A stretch of 64,000 nt of DNA, from assembly GCA_036498265.1 (NCBI GenBank), contig DASYFT010000030.1:1-64000 (forward strand). Direction: 5' to 3'. Made by a program: the position numbers and the translations under genes. This document shows positions 22,457 to 29,963 of this stretch, piece after piece; position 1 is the first letter of the stretch; every line of letters starts with the position of its first letter. The notes beneath the pieces are model-generated. The model saw nothing but the letters and a program-made list of their open reading frames with translations, had not been told where the DNA came from and made no database searches. This stretch comes from Palsa-744 sp036498265. Its GTDB lineage: Bacteria > Actinomycetota > Thermoleophilia > Solirubrobacterales > Solirubrobacteraceae.

Positions 22457-23277
22457 GCTTGCGCGCGCCGGCGCCGCCACACGAGCGCCTCATCTTCGCA
22501 ATGGGCGGCGGAGGGTTCACGATGGAGCCGGCCAACCCGCTCCTCGATGACCTCGTCATGTCGCTCGCCTCGGCGCCGGTGCCGCGGATCCTGTTCCTGC
22601 CCACGGCGTCCGGCGACACGACCGCGCAGATCAACGCCTTCAGGGACCGCTTCGCCTCCCGCGCCTGCATTCCACAGCAGCTCTCCCTGTTCCGGCTGCG
22701 CGATCTGAAGCGGCCGCTGGCGGAGGTGGTGCTCGAGCAGGACATCATCTACGTGGGCGGTGGATCGATGCGCAATCTCCTGGCGATCTGGCACGCACAC
22801 GGCCTCGACGACCTGCTGCTGCGGGCGTGGCGCGATGGCATCGTGCTGGCCGGTCTCAGCGCCGGCGCGATGTGCTGGTTCCAATGGGGCGTCACGCGGT
22901 CCAGCGGGGCTCCCGAGCCGATCGCGGGGCTGGGTGTGCTCGAAGGCTCGCTCACCGTCCACGCCGACGGCGAGCCCGAGCGGCTGCCGGTCTGGCTCGC
23001 GCGCGTGCGCGACGGCGAGATCCCCGGCGGCTGGGCTCTCGACGACGGCGTCGGGCTGCTCTTCCGCGGTCGCAGGCTGGAGCGCGCGTTCAGCTCGAGG
23101 CCCGGTGCCGGCGCACAGCGGGTCGACGCGATCGCCGGCGAGCTCGTTCGCGAGCGCCTCGAGCCCGAGCTGCTGGGCACCGGCTCCCGCGAGGCTCTCG
23201 GCGGGTTCGACGCGGCCGTCGAGGAGCTTCGCGACGTGCGTCGAATGCGTGGGGGCTCTGCCGGGCCGTGGCGCTGA
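22453..23277 (+). CDS. Peptidase S51-family protein, copy 2
   Basis: A 274-aa paralogue of the upstream gene, starting at GTG 22453 within the stop of copy 1. It aligns over its length (FAMGGGGFTMEPANPLLDD, RILFLPTASGD, IIYVGGGSMRNLLAIW), with nucleophile motif AGLSAGAMCWF and LTVHADGE for the histidine region. Copy 1 has GPSAGS where this copy has GLSAGA, so substrate preference may differ, or the two may form a heteromer. Co-translation is implied by the overlap. Confidence 0.9.
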   Translation: MSLRAPAPPHERLIFAMGGGGFTMEPANPLLDDLVMSLASAPVPRILFLPTASGDTTAQINAFRDRFASRACIPQQLSLFRLRDLKRPLAEVVLEQDIIYVGGGSMRNLLAIWHAHGLDDLLLRAWRDGIVLAGLSAGAMCWFQWGVTRSSGAPEPIAGLGVLEGSLTVHADGEPERLPVWLARVRDGEIPGGWALDDGVGLLFRGRRLERAFSSRPGAGAQRVDAIAGELVRERLEPELLGTGSREALGGFDAAVEELRDVRRMRGGSAGPWR

Positions 23278-23416
23278 GCCGCGCCCGCCGCCTCCTAGTT
23301 CACATGACGATTACCCCACCTTCAGCTACAGGCGGGAGCATCTGAGTCCGAAGGGCCGGCAGGGCCACCAAGCGCCGGCGGACCTGGACGGCACGGCGCA
23401 GCCGCCCTCCCGCCCA

Positions 23417-23608
23417 ATGCAGCCCATGCAATCCGAGCAACTCACGATCAACAAGACCGCGACCGGGTACTGGACGGTGCAGCGCGGAGCCACTCCGCTC
23501 GCCGGCTCGATGACCCGCAAGGGGGCGGAAGCGGAGCGCGAGCTTCTCAAGCGACTGAGCCGCCGCAGGGTCAGGCGCGCGGCAGCACGCGTGAGCGGCA
23601 GCTCATAG
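23417..23608 (+). CDS. Small DUF2188-like hypothetical protein
   Basis: A 63-aa frame starting at ATG 23417 (a second ATG lies 9 bases on). The core LTINKTATGYWTVQRGATPL followed by a Lys/Glu/Arg-rich helix with KGAEAERELLKRLSRRR resembles the short DUF2188 type of protein, with one beta-hairpin and a helix. No ribosome site is obvious. It stands alone between the S51 pair and the rhodanese gene. Confidence 0.5.
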   Translation: MQPMQSEQLTINKTATGYWTVQRGATPLAGSMTRKGAEAERELLKRLSRRRVRRAAARVSGSS

Positions 23609-23693
23609 GGCCGCGCGGACGGGCTCGCTCTCGGCGCGTGCATCGATTGCGCGTCAGCGGGCCAGCCGTCGCCCGCAGATGAGAGAATGACCC

Positions 23694-24398
23694 ATGCCCG
23701 AGAGCATCGACCTGGCGGCACTCCAGCGGCGGCTTGCAGAGGGCGCGCAGCTCGTCGAGGTGCTACCCGCCGCCGAGTACGCAGAGGAGCACATCCCAGG
23801 GGCGATCAACATCCCCCTCAAGAGCCTCGACGCGAGGAGCGCGATGCAGCTCGACCGCCACACGCCGGTGGTCGTGTACTGCTATGACGCCCTCTGAGAC
23901 CTCAGCCCGCGAGCCGCGTGGCGGCTCGAGACCCTCGGTTTCGCGCACGTAGCCGAGTACGTCGGCGGCAAGGCCGACTGGCTCGGCCACGGACTGCCTC
24001 GCGAAGGCAGGACCACCGGCATCCAGTACGCCGGCGAGCTGCTCGACCCCGAGCCGCCCACCTGTGCACTGGCCACCCCGGTGTCGCAGATCTCGCAGCT
24101 GCTGGAGGGCTCTTCCTACGGCTACTGCCTCGTGGTCAACGAGCGGCGGGTCGTCCTCGGCCGAGTGCGCCGCAGCGCAATCGCCCTGGCCGAGCCCACC
24201 GTCTCCGCGGAGAGCGTCATGGAGCCCGGGCCCAGCACCAAGCGACCGAACACGCCGGCGCGCGAGCTCGCCGGCCGCCTCACCCGCGAGGGACTGCGCA
24301 CCGCCGTGGTAACGACGCCACGTGGCGTGCTGATCGGCGTCTTCCATCGCGACAGCGTCGAGGAGGAGGACGTGCAGGGCTCCGGCTCCGAGGCTTGA
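23694..24398 (+). CDS. Rhodanese-like protein with C-terminal CBS-like region, interrupted by in-frame TGA (candidate selenoprotein)
   Basis: From ATG 23694 the frame reads a rhodanese domain (LAEGAQLVEVLPAAEYAEEH, then IPGAINIPLKSLD and TPVVVYCYDAL). It meets TGA at 23895-23897 (codon 68), and continues in the same frame with DLSPRAAWRLETLGFAHVAE and a second region resembling paired CBS half-motifs (CLVVNERRVVLGRVRR, VMEPGPSTKRPNTPA, TPRGVLIGVFHR) to a stop at 24396. Readthrough would give 234 aa. Related actinobacterial proteins, as I recall them, have Cys at the TGA position (YDYQCDLSPRAAWRL). That fits either selenocysteine insertion or a TGC-to-TGA nonsense mutation. An 8-bp hairpin follows at SECIS-like distance. 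Conventional annotation would call it two frames or a pseudogene. Confidence 0.65.
23910..23928 (+). promoter_or_regulatory. SECIS-like hairpin just downstream of the in-frame TGA
   Basis: CGAGCCGC, loop GTG, GCGGCTCG forms a perfect 8-bp stem. The apical loop starts 20 bases after the TGA, is 3 bases long and begins with G. This fits the general published bacterial SECIS rules as I know them (loop 3-14 bases with an early G, stem 4-16 bp, 16-37 bases from UGA). In GC-rich coding DNA a chance hairpin is also possible. Confidence 0.4.
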
Positions 24399-24506
24399 CG
24401 AGCAGGCGCTCGGGGCATACTCGGACAGACGGAGCTTCCGCTCGAGGTGTCCGCGACGTGGTGCCATCGCCACGATCAGATGACCGGTGGAGGAGGACGG
24501 GCGGGC

Positions 24507-24950
24507 TCAGCGCCGCGTCGGGATGCAGCTGATGTGGCCGTCGTCCTCCAGGATCGCCCACTGGACCTCCGCCAGCGAGGCGATCTGCGCGCGGCGCGCT
24601 TCCTCCTCGACGTCGTCCAGCGTGATGCGCTCGCGACGCAGATTGCGCTCGATCGGGCGGCCGTCCTGAACCAGCACCAGCGGCTCACCCGCGGTCAGCC
24701 GCCTCACGCGGCGTGATCGAAAAGAGAGCCAGCTGACCGCAACCGAGAGCAGGCCGATCGTCGAGATGACGATCAGCGTGCCGGTCACGGACTCATCGCT
24801 CTGGGTTATCCCCTGCTGAACCAGGTCGCCGAGCACGACCAGCAGGATCACGTCGAACGGCTCCAGCTCGGCCAGCTCCCGGCGACCCGCGATGCGCGTG
24901 ACCAGCAGGATGAAGAAGAACACGACCGTGGCGCGGATGACGAGGTCCAT
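24507..24950 (-). CDS. YetF-like DUF421 membrane protein
   Basis: A 147-aa protein. Three hydrophobic N-terminal helices (VVFFFILLVTRIAGRRELAE, FDVILLVVLGDLVQQGIT, LIVISTIGLLSVAVSWLSF) are followed by the cytoplasmic DUF421/YetF domain with LTAGEPLVLVQDGRPIERNL. The family is broadly associated with envelope or spore phenotypes, and its biochemistry is unknown. It lies 6 bases downstream of the 174-aa membrane-anchored gene on the same strand, so they form an operon. Confidence 0.9.
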   Translation of the reverse strand: MDLVIRATVVFFFILLVTRIAGRRELAELEPFDVILLVVLGDLVQQGITQSDESVTGTLIVISTIGLLSVAVSWLSFRSRRVRRLTAGEPLVLVQDGRPIERNLRRERITLDDVEEEARRAQIASLAEVQWAILEDDGHISCIPTRR

Positions 24951-24956
24951 GGCGGC

Positions 24957-25481
24957 TCAGGGGAAGATCGTGATCGCTCGGTGGATTCGCAGGAGCGGCG
25001 TGGAGCCGTCGCGCAGTTCGACGTTCTCGCTGCGCTTCGCCACATTGGTGGGGTTCACCTGGAAGTAGATCCAGGTCACGTGCTGCTGGCCCGCTGCCAG
25101 CTTGCCGTACGAGAGAACGACCCTGCCTTCTTCGGAGGACTCTTCGCTGGGTTCCGGCACGAGCGAGTTGACGCTCATGGACTCCCACCAGCCCTTGTCG
25201 AACACGATCTCGAGTTCCTTGATCGGGCGGACGGCGTTGACCTGAACGCGCACCTGGAAGATCAGGCCGTCGCGAAGTCGCGCCGGGGCCGTCACGTTCA
25301 TGCTGGCCACCGGCGAGCTCGCGGAGCTCGTCGTCGGATGCTGGCCGAAGAAGTTCAGCAGCGCCAGCACCGGCAGCACGGCGATGCAGCAGAGGAGCGC
25401 GCGCCGGATCCAGGGGCTGGCCACTCTGCCAAGGAGGTCACGGTGGCGCTCGAGAGAGATTCCGTCCGGGGGCTCGGCCAC
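24957..25481 (-). CDS. Membrane-anchored exported protein of unknown function
   Basis: A 174-aa protein with a cytoplasmic N-terminus, one membrane helix (about residues 26-45: IRRALLCCIAVLPVLALLNFFGQ) and an extracytoplasmic beta-rich domain (MNVTAPARLRDGLIFQVRVQVNAVRPIKELEIVFDKGWWESMSVNS and onward). It starts 45 bases after the propeller gene's 3' end on the same strand and is 6 bases upstream of the YetF-like gene. A partner role with that protein is plausible from position alone. No domain is recognised. Confidence 0.75.
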   Translation of the reverse strand: MAEPPDGISLERHRDLLGRVASPWIRRALLCCIAVLPVLALLNFFGQHPTTSSASSPVASMNVTAPARLRDGLIFQVRVQVNAVRPIKELEIVFDKGWWESMSVNSLVPEPSEESSEEGRVVLSYGKLAAGQQHVTWIYFQVNPTNVAKRSENVELRDGSTPLLRIHRAITIFP

Positions 25482-25526
25482 TCGGGCGGACTTCGCTCGC
25501 GGCGCCGATCATCCTTCCCGGCGATC

Positions 25527-28523
25527 TCAGCGACGCACCGCGGCGGCCGGAGCCTTCGGCATCCGGATCGTGACGAGCGTGCGCGTCACGTGTGTCGTGC
25601 CGGCGGGGTCGTGGGCGACGATTATCGCGCGAGCCTGCAGCAGGCGACGGCCGGCGAGCAGTGAGCGCCCGCGGGCGGTGAGCGCCAGCCTGACGGTCGT
25701 CTGACGGCCGCCGCCGACCGTGAAGGGACCTGCGGCCAGCACAAGGGTGGCCAGCTTGCGGGTCAGGCCCTCGCGACCCGCAGCCGCGAGGGTGAGCGTG
25801 CGGAGCGTGATCCTTCCGGCGCAGCTCCTCACCGCCACCGGGCAGCGGACCGGGACCGTGACGATGCCGGAGCGGCTCACGGTCAGGCTCGTGCCGGCGA
25901 GCCTGGCATCGGGGACGGCCGGCGAGCCTTCGTTGCCGCCGAGGACGCCGTGTTCGAGCGGAGGCCCCTGACCGGGCGGCTGCTGGACGATTTGCGTCAC
26001 GGTTTCGGTCGGGACGGCTCCCACGCCGCTGAAGTGCACGGCGTGGGGACCCGTGGTGTCGTTGCCGGTGATCAGCCATTCGCCGCCGGCCGGTCCGGTC
26101 GCGACGGGTGTGAAGGTCACCGCCTCAGCGACGCTGCCGCCGGGTTCGATTGTGGTTCCCTCGGCAAGCGAGGTTGCGGCGGCGAACGCTCCGCCCGCCG
26201 GCGGCTTTGACTTCATGATCGTGACACTCGTGCCGCCGGTGTTCGTGACGGTGAACGTCCTCGTGGCGCTCGCGCCGACGTTCACAGCCCCGTAGTCGTT
26301 CGCTTCACTGCTCACCGTGAGCGTGCCGGGCAGGCCGGCGCTTCCGGTGAGCCCGACCGCCTTGTTGCCGCCGGTCGTTTCGAGTCCGATTTCACCGCTG
26401 AACATCCCCACCGTCTTCGGTTCGAACGTGACGGTGACGGTGACCGAGGCACCGGGTGCGATCGAGGAGTGAACGGCCGGCACGCCGCTCGCGCCGAACG
26501 GCGCCCCCGGAACGCGAACGTTTTCGATCGTGAGGGATTTGCCGCCGACGTTGCGGAAGGCGACGCTGCCCGACAGCTGTTCACCGACGCTCGTGCCGCC
26601 GAAGGTGACCAGTGGCGGCGTCGCTTCCAGCTGGGCGGCGGCGGCCTGACCGACACCCGAGAGCCCGAAGCCATACGTCTTGCCGGTGCTCGTTTCCGCC
26701 GTCAGCGTGCCACCGATCGGCCCTGCGCCCGTGGGCGCGAAGGTGACCGGCACTTCGATCGTGTCACCCGGTTCCATCGTCGCAGGCAGGACTTTCGAAG
26801 GAGCCCCCAGCTTGAACTGGGAGGTGCTCGATACGAGGCTGGAGACGGTGACATGGGCGTTCGCTGTGAGCGTCACCGTCTTCTGCGACGTGCTGCCGAT
26901 GGTTGTCGTCGGGAAGCTGGTCGCCGGTCCGCTCAGCACGGGCGTCACCGGCGAGCCGAACCCGAGGACATGTTCGTCGCGGGTCCCGACGTAGATGCGT
27001 CCGGCGCCGACGCCCGGCATGGCGAACTTCGACGAGGTGCCCACCGCGGCGCTCCAGCGCAGCACCGGATGACCGCCCACCGGAACAGGGTCATAGGCGC
27101 GGAGCTGCGCGCCGCCGCCTCCGCCGTTGGGGGCCCAGACCATCCAGACCAGAGCGGACCCCGCCTTGGTCCCGTCGGAGGTGATGACGGGGGCGCTCGA
27201 GGAGAAGCCGAACACGTCCGAGGAGGTCGCCTGCAGCGACAGGGTTGGCGCCCCGCTCCCCGATTCGCCGTACTGGTAGACCCGCAGGTTGCCGGCCGTC
27301 GCCGATCCGGTCGTGCCGCCCGACGCGGTGGGGATGTAGACCCATCCGCCTTCGCCCGGCCACACCCCCGGTCGCGACCACACCCCGCCGTAGGGGCCGA
27401 TCCGCTGGACGACCTTGTCGGACCCGGAGGGCCCCTGCGCGATGCCGCCGAGGTTGTCGCGGTTGAGCAGGTAGACGTAGCCCGACTTCCCCACGGCGAC
27501 CGCAAGGTGCGGAATCGCGGAGGTGCCGAAGTATTCATCCGGGAGCCCTGTCACTCCGCCGGAGGCGAAGTCGGCGTCCCACGTGTCCAGCGTGGCGGCG
27601 TCGAATGGCGCGAAGAAGTCGGTGGCCTTCAGGGAGCCGTCGGACTGGACCCGCAGGCGCACGACCGACTCCCCCAGGTTCGACGGCGGCGCCGACCCGG
27701 GGGTGGGCGAGGGCGGCGCGCCTCCGTTGCCGGTGCTCAGCAGGATCGTGCCCGACCCATCGGAGGTGAGGCCCGAGCCGGACTGCCAGATTCCGGCGCC
27801 GCTGCCGGATGCGACGGTCACCCATCGAGCCTTGATCTGCCCGCCGGTGGAGACGCCGAAGACCCAGCCCTGCCACGGTTCGACGTCGCAATGGGAGCCG
27901 AAGGCCGCGTAGACGACGCCGTTCATGAGCAGCAGTCCCGGGCGCTGCAACTGGGTCGTCGGCGAGAATTTCTGCCCCGGTGCGTTCTGCGCGGTGCCGC
28001 TCAGTTCGACCGGGAACCCAGACCGCTCGGCGCCGCTCGTCAGGTCGATCGCGTCCATGTACCACCGCGCCGCTCCCGAGCTTCCCGATGCGTAGGTCTT
28101 GTGCGTGAGGTAGGCCGTGTTCGATTCGGTGTCGATGACAGGGGTGGCCGTCACCCCGATCCACGGGGTGAGGTCGGCGCAGCCGACGTCGGCGGGGTTC
28201 CACGGCGTGCCGAGGTTGCGAGACCAGTTGCGAGAGCCGGTCGCGGGGTCGAGGCTGTAGACGTTGTTCTTCTGGGTCGCCACCAGCAACGCGCCGGCCG
28301 CCAGCAACGGCTGGGCGTAGACCTGTCCTTCGACCGGCGCGGACCACAGCTGCCCGAACGAGCCGCCGCTGACGAGCTGCGGCGTGAGCGAGGGCTGGTC
28401 GGGGTACCAGCCGTCGCGCAGGTCGTTGCCCGAGTTCGTCACCCCCGACGCGTGGGCCTGTGCGGCCAATGCCAGGAGCGTCACGGTGCAGAGAGCTGCT
28501 GTGGAGCGCCTGCCGCGGCGCAT
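25527..28523 (-). CDS. Secreted PQQ-binding-like beta-propeller with choice-of-anchor D repeats
   Basis: A 998-aa exported protein. The signal peptide (about residues 1-25) is followed by a beta-propeller (about 30-500) with blade-like motifs YAQPLLAAGALLVATQKNNV, YSLDPATGSRNWSRNLGTPW, VTATPVIDTESNTAYLT and IYVGTRDEHVLGFG. Three choice-of-anchor D/ASH-like beta domains follow (about 520-860, e.g. VTFGGTSVGEQLSGSVAFRNVGGKSLTI), then a basic C-terminal beta domain. A paralogue lies at 40666-43053 in the opposite orientation. It lacks the residues needed to infer dehydrogenase activity, so it may be a structural or adhesive surface protein. The 28523 ATG fits the signal peptide. Confidence 0.85.
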   Translation of the reverse strand: MRRGRRSTAALCTVTLLALAAQAHASGVTNSGNDLRDGWYPDQPSLTPQLVSGGSFGQLWSAPVEGQVYAQPLLAAGALLVATQKNNVYSLDPATGSRNWSRNLGTPWNPADVGCADLTPWIGVTATPVIDTESNTAYLTHKTYASGSSGAARWYMDAIDLTSGAERSGFPVELSGTAQNAPGQKFSPTTQLQRPGLLLMNGVVYAAFGSHCDVEPWQGWVFGVSTGGQIKARWVTVASGSGAGIWQSGSGLTSDGSGTILLSTGNGGAPPSPTPGSAPPSNLGESVVRLRVQSDGSLKATDFFAPFDAATLDTWDADFASGGVTGLPDEYFGTSAIPHLAVAVGKSGYVYLLNRDNLGGIAQGPSGSDKVVQRIGPYGGVWSRPGVWPGEGGWVYIPTASGGTTGSATAGNLRVYQYGESGSGAPTLSLQATSSDVFGFSSSAPVITSDGTKAGSALVWMVWAPNGGGGGAQLRAYDPVPVGGHPVLRWSAAVGTSSKFAMPGVGAGRIYVGTRDEHVLGFGSPVTPVLSGPATSFPTTTIGSTSQKTVTLTANAHVTVSSLVSSTSQFKLGAPSKVLPATMEPGDTIEVPVTFAPTGAGPIGGTLTAETSTGKTYGFGLSGVGQAAAAQLEATPPLVTFGGTSVGEQLSGSVAFRNVGGKSLTIENVRVPGAPFGASGVPAVHSSIAPGASVTVTVTFEPKTVGMFSGEIGLETTGGNKAVGLTGSAGLPGTLTVSSEANDYGAVNVGASATRTFTVTNTGGTSVTIMKSKPPAGGAFAAATSLAEGTTIEPGGSVAEAVTFTPVATGPAGGEWLITGNDTTGPHAVHFSGVGAVPTETVTQIVQQPPGQGPPLEHGVLGGNEGSPAVPDARLAGTSLTVSRSGIVTVPVRCPVAVRSCAGRITLRTLTLAAAGREGLTRKLATLVLAAGPFTVGGGRQTTVRLALTARGRSLLAGRRLLQARAIIVAHDPAGTTHVTRTLVTIRMPKAPAAAVRR

Positions 28524-28805
28524 CGGTTCCCCCCTTCATCCATCCATGGAGCGTTAACAATCCTGGAGGCGCCAGCCTCGAAGAGCACCGGAGGATACCG
28601 GCCGATCCCCGTTTTGGCGAGAGCGTTCGTGCAGGGCCGTCGAGCCCTCCGGCGCGCCCGGGGAGACTGCTCTGGTGCTTTTCGGCAAGACGTTGTATCC
28701 TCCGCGCGCGCCTCCCCGGCCACGCTGGTCGGCTGTTGCCATCCACGGATCGGAGTGGGCGAGACGAAGCGGCTTGACCTCATGGAGAGAACGGGAGGAA
28801 GACGG
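28524..28805. promoter_or_regulatory. Divergent intergenic region between two secreted-protein genes
   Basis: This 282-base stretch separates the propeller gene (minus) from the 263-aa exported gene (plus) and must hold both promoters. Several GC-rich inverted segments are present, but I cannot identify a known riboswitch or a clear -35/-10 pair. Confidence 0.4.
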
Positions 28806-29597
28806 ATGAGGAAGACATGGATCACGGCGGTCATCGCCGTCCTGTCCACGCTGGTGGTTGCCGCGCCTGCGATGGCGCACCAGTTCGTGGCCAGCAAACT
28901 CGGCAAATCGGCAGGCAGGGGCTATGAAGAAATCGCAATCCCCGAAAAACCGGCCCAGCCCGAATTCATCCCCGAACGGATGCAGGAATTCAGGCTCGGG
29001 AAGTTCCGCGTGCTGTGCTACATGGACCGGTCGAAAGGCGAAGTCACCGAACTGAGCTCAGAAACGTTCGAATCGGTGAACAAATACTCTAAATGCGGGT
29101 GGTATCCGCAGAACGACCAACTGCACGTCTTCGCGGCGACGAGCGCGACCGGCATGAAGGTGGTCTATCACGCCAACGGCTTCGCCCAGCTGCTGGGCAA
29201 CGGCGAAGGCGAATCGCACGAATACCGGGGTCTCGGCACGCGGGAAACTGCGCTCCTGATCAAGATCCCTTCGGCGAAGGCCTGCAATATCGCGATTCCG
29301 GAACAGATCGTGCCGATAAAAGCCGAAAAACACCCCGAAGAAGAATTCGCCGCCGTCACGTACACCAACGTGGAAACGGCCACCACGCGGCTGAGAGTGT
29401 TCCCGTCCGGGTTCCAGAAGAAGGTCGTCTTCAACCAGGAACTCAAAACGCTGCACTTCAAATACGTCGGTGAAGAAACGCAGTGCGCCAACCTCGAAGA
29501 ATTCGAAAAACAGAGCGAAGAAGCAGGTGGCGGCACCGGCGTCTACAAAGGCAAGATCATCCAGGAAGTGGCCAGTGGGGACCTTTCCTGGGAATAG
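28806..29597 (+). CDS. Exported Glu/Lys-rich protein of unknown function
   Basis: A 263-aa protein from ATG 28806 with GGAGG about 8 bases upstream. The signal peptide (about residues 1-24, ITAVIAVLSTLVVAAPAMAH) suggests secretion. Four cysteines (LCYMDRS, SKCGWYP, AKACNIAI, TQCANLEE) could form two disulfides. The sequence is charged and beta-rich (YRGLGTRETALLIKIPSAKA). I do not recognise the family. Every glutamate codon I read is GAA, a sharp contrast with the nearly all-GAG cytoplasmic genes in this window, e.g. tetR. It is divergent from the propeller gene. Confidence 0.75.
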   Translation: MRKTWITAVIAVLSTLVVAAPAMAHQFVASKLGKSAGRGYEEIAIPEKPAQPEFIPERMQEFRLGKFRVLCYMDRSKGEVTELSSETFESVNKYSKCGWYPQNDQLHVFAATSATGMKVVYHANGFAQLLGNGEGESHEYRGLGTRETALLIKIPSAKACNIAIPEQIVPIKAEKHPEEEFAAVTYTNVETATTRLRVFPSGFQKKVVFNQELKTLHFKYVGEETQCANLEEFEKQSEEAGGGTGVYKGKIIQEVASGDLSWE

Positions 29598-29631
29598 CAA
29601 CCTGACGTAGCGGAGCATTCGATGAAGTGAC

Positions 29632-29657
29632 GGAGCGGGCGCCAAGGCGCCCGCTCC
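29632..29657. terminator. Perfect 12-bp hairpin between convergent genes
   Basis: GGAGCGGGCGCC, AA, then its exact complement, 34 bases after the stop of the exported protein and 28 bases before the stop of the convergent DUF4235 gene. It probably acts as a terminator in both directions; there is no long U-tract. Confidence 0.7.
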
Positions 29658-29684
29658 TCGTTGATGCGGCGGCGCGCCGGGGCG

Positions 29685-29963
29685 CTAGGTGGGCTCCGGC
29701 CGGTCCTCGCCGGGCCAGCTTCCCGTGAGCCTGCTGAACAGTCGGCGAGAGCCGTGTTCGACGACTCCTCGCACCGCGCGGAAGATGGCGCCCTCGAGCA
29801 GAAGTGCCGGGATGAGCTTCTGCCACTCGATCTGCCGGTGCTTGGGGTCGGGCGGATCCTGATCGTCGACGACGCCCCAGATCCCTTCGAAGGCCTTCTT
29901 ACCGAGCACTCCCGCGATCACCCCGGCGACGATGCCGAAGGGCGCGAACAGCAGCTTGCTCAT
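29685..29963 (-). CDS. DUF4235 small membrane protein
   Basis: A 92-aa protein: MSKLLFAPFGIVAGVIAGVL forms one membrane helix, followed by KKAFEGIWGVVDDQDPPDPKHRQIEWQKLIPALLLEGAIFRAVRG, the typical DUF4235 block. The function is unknown; it is often found beside YihY/BrkB genes in actinobacteria. Its ATG overlaps the YihY stop by 4 bases (ATGA), so the two are co-translated. Confidence 0.88.
   Translation of the reverse strand: MSKLLFAPFGIVAGVIAGVLGKKAFEGIWGVVDDQDPPDPKHRQIEWQKLIPALLLEGAIFRAVRGVVEHGSRRLFSRLTGSWPGEDRPEPT

Noticed and set aside
26469..28805. A long plus-strand frame that runs into the 263-aa exported gene
   Set aside because: The upstream part is antisense to the propeller gene. 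The real gene begins at ATG 28806 with its own ribosome site and signal peptide.
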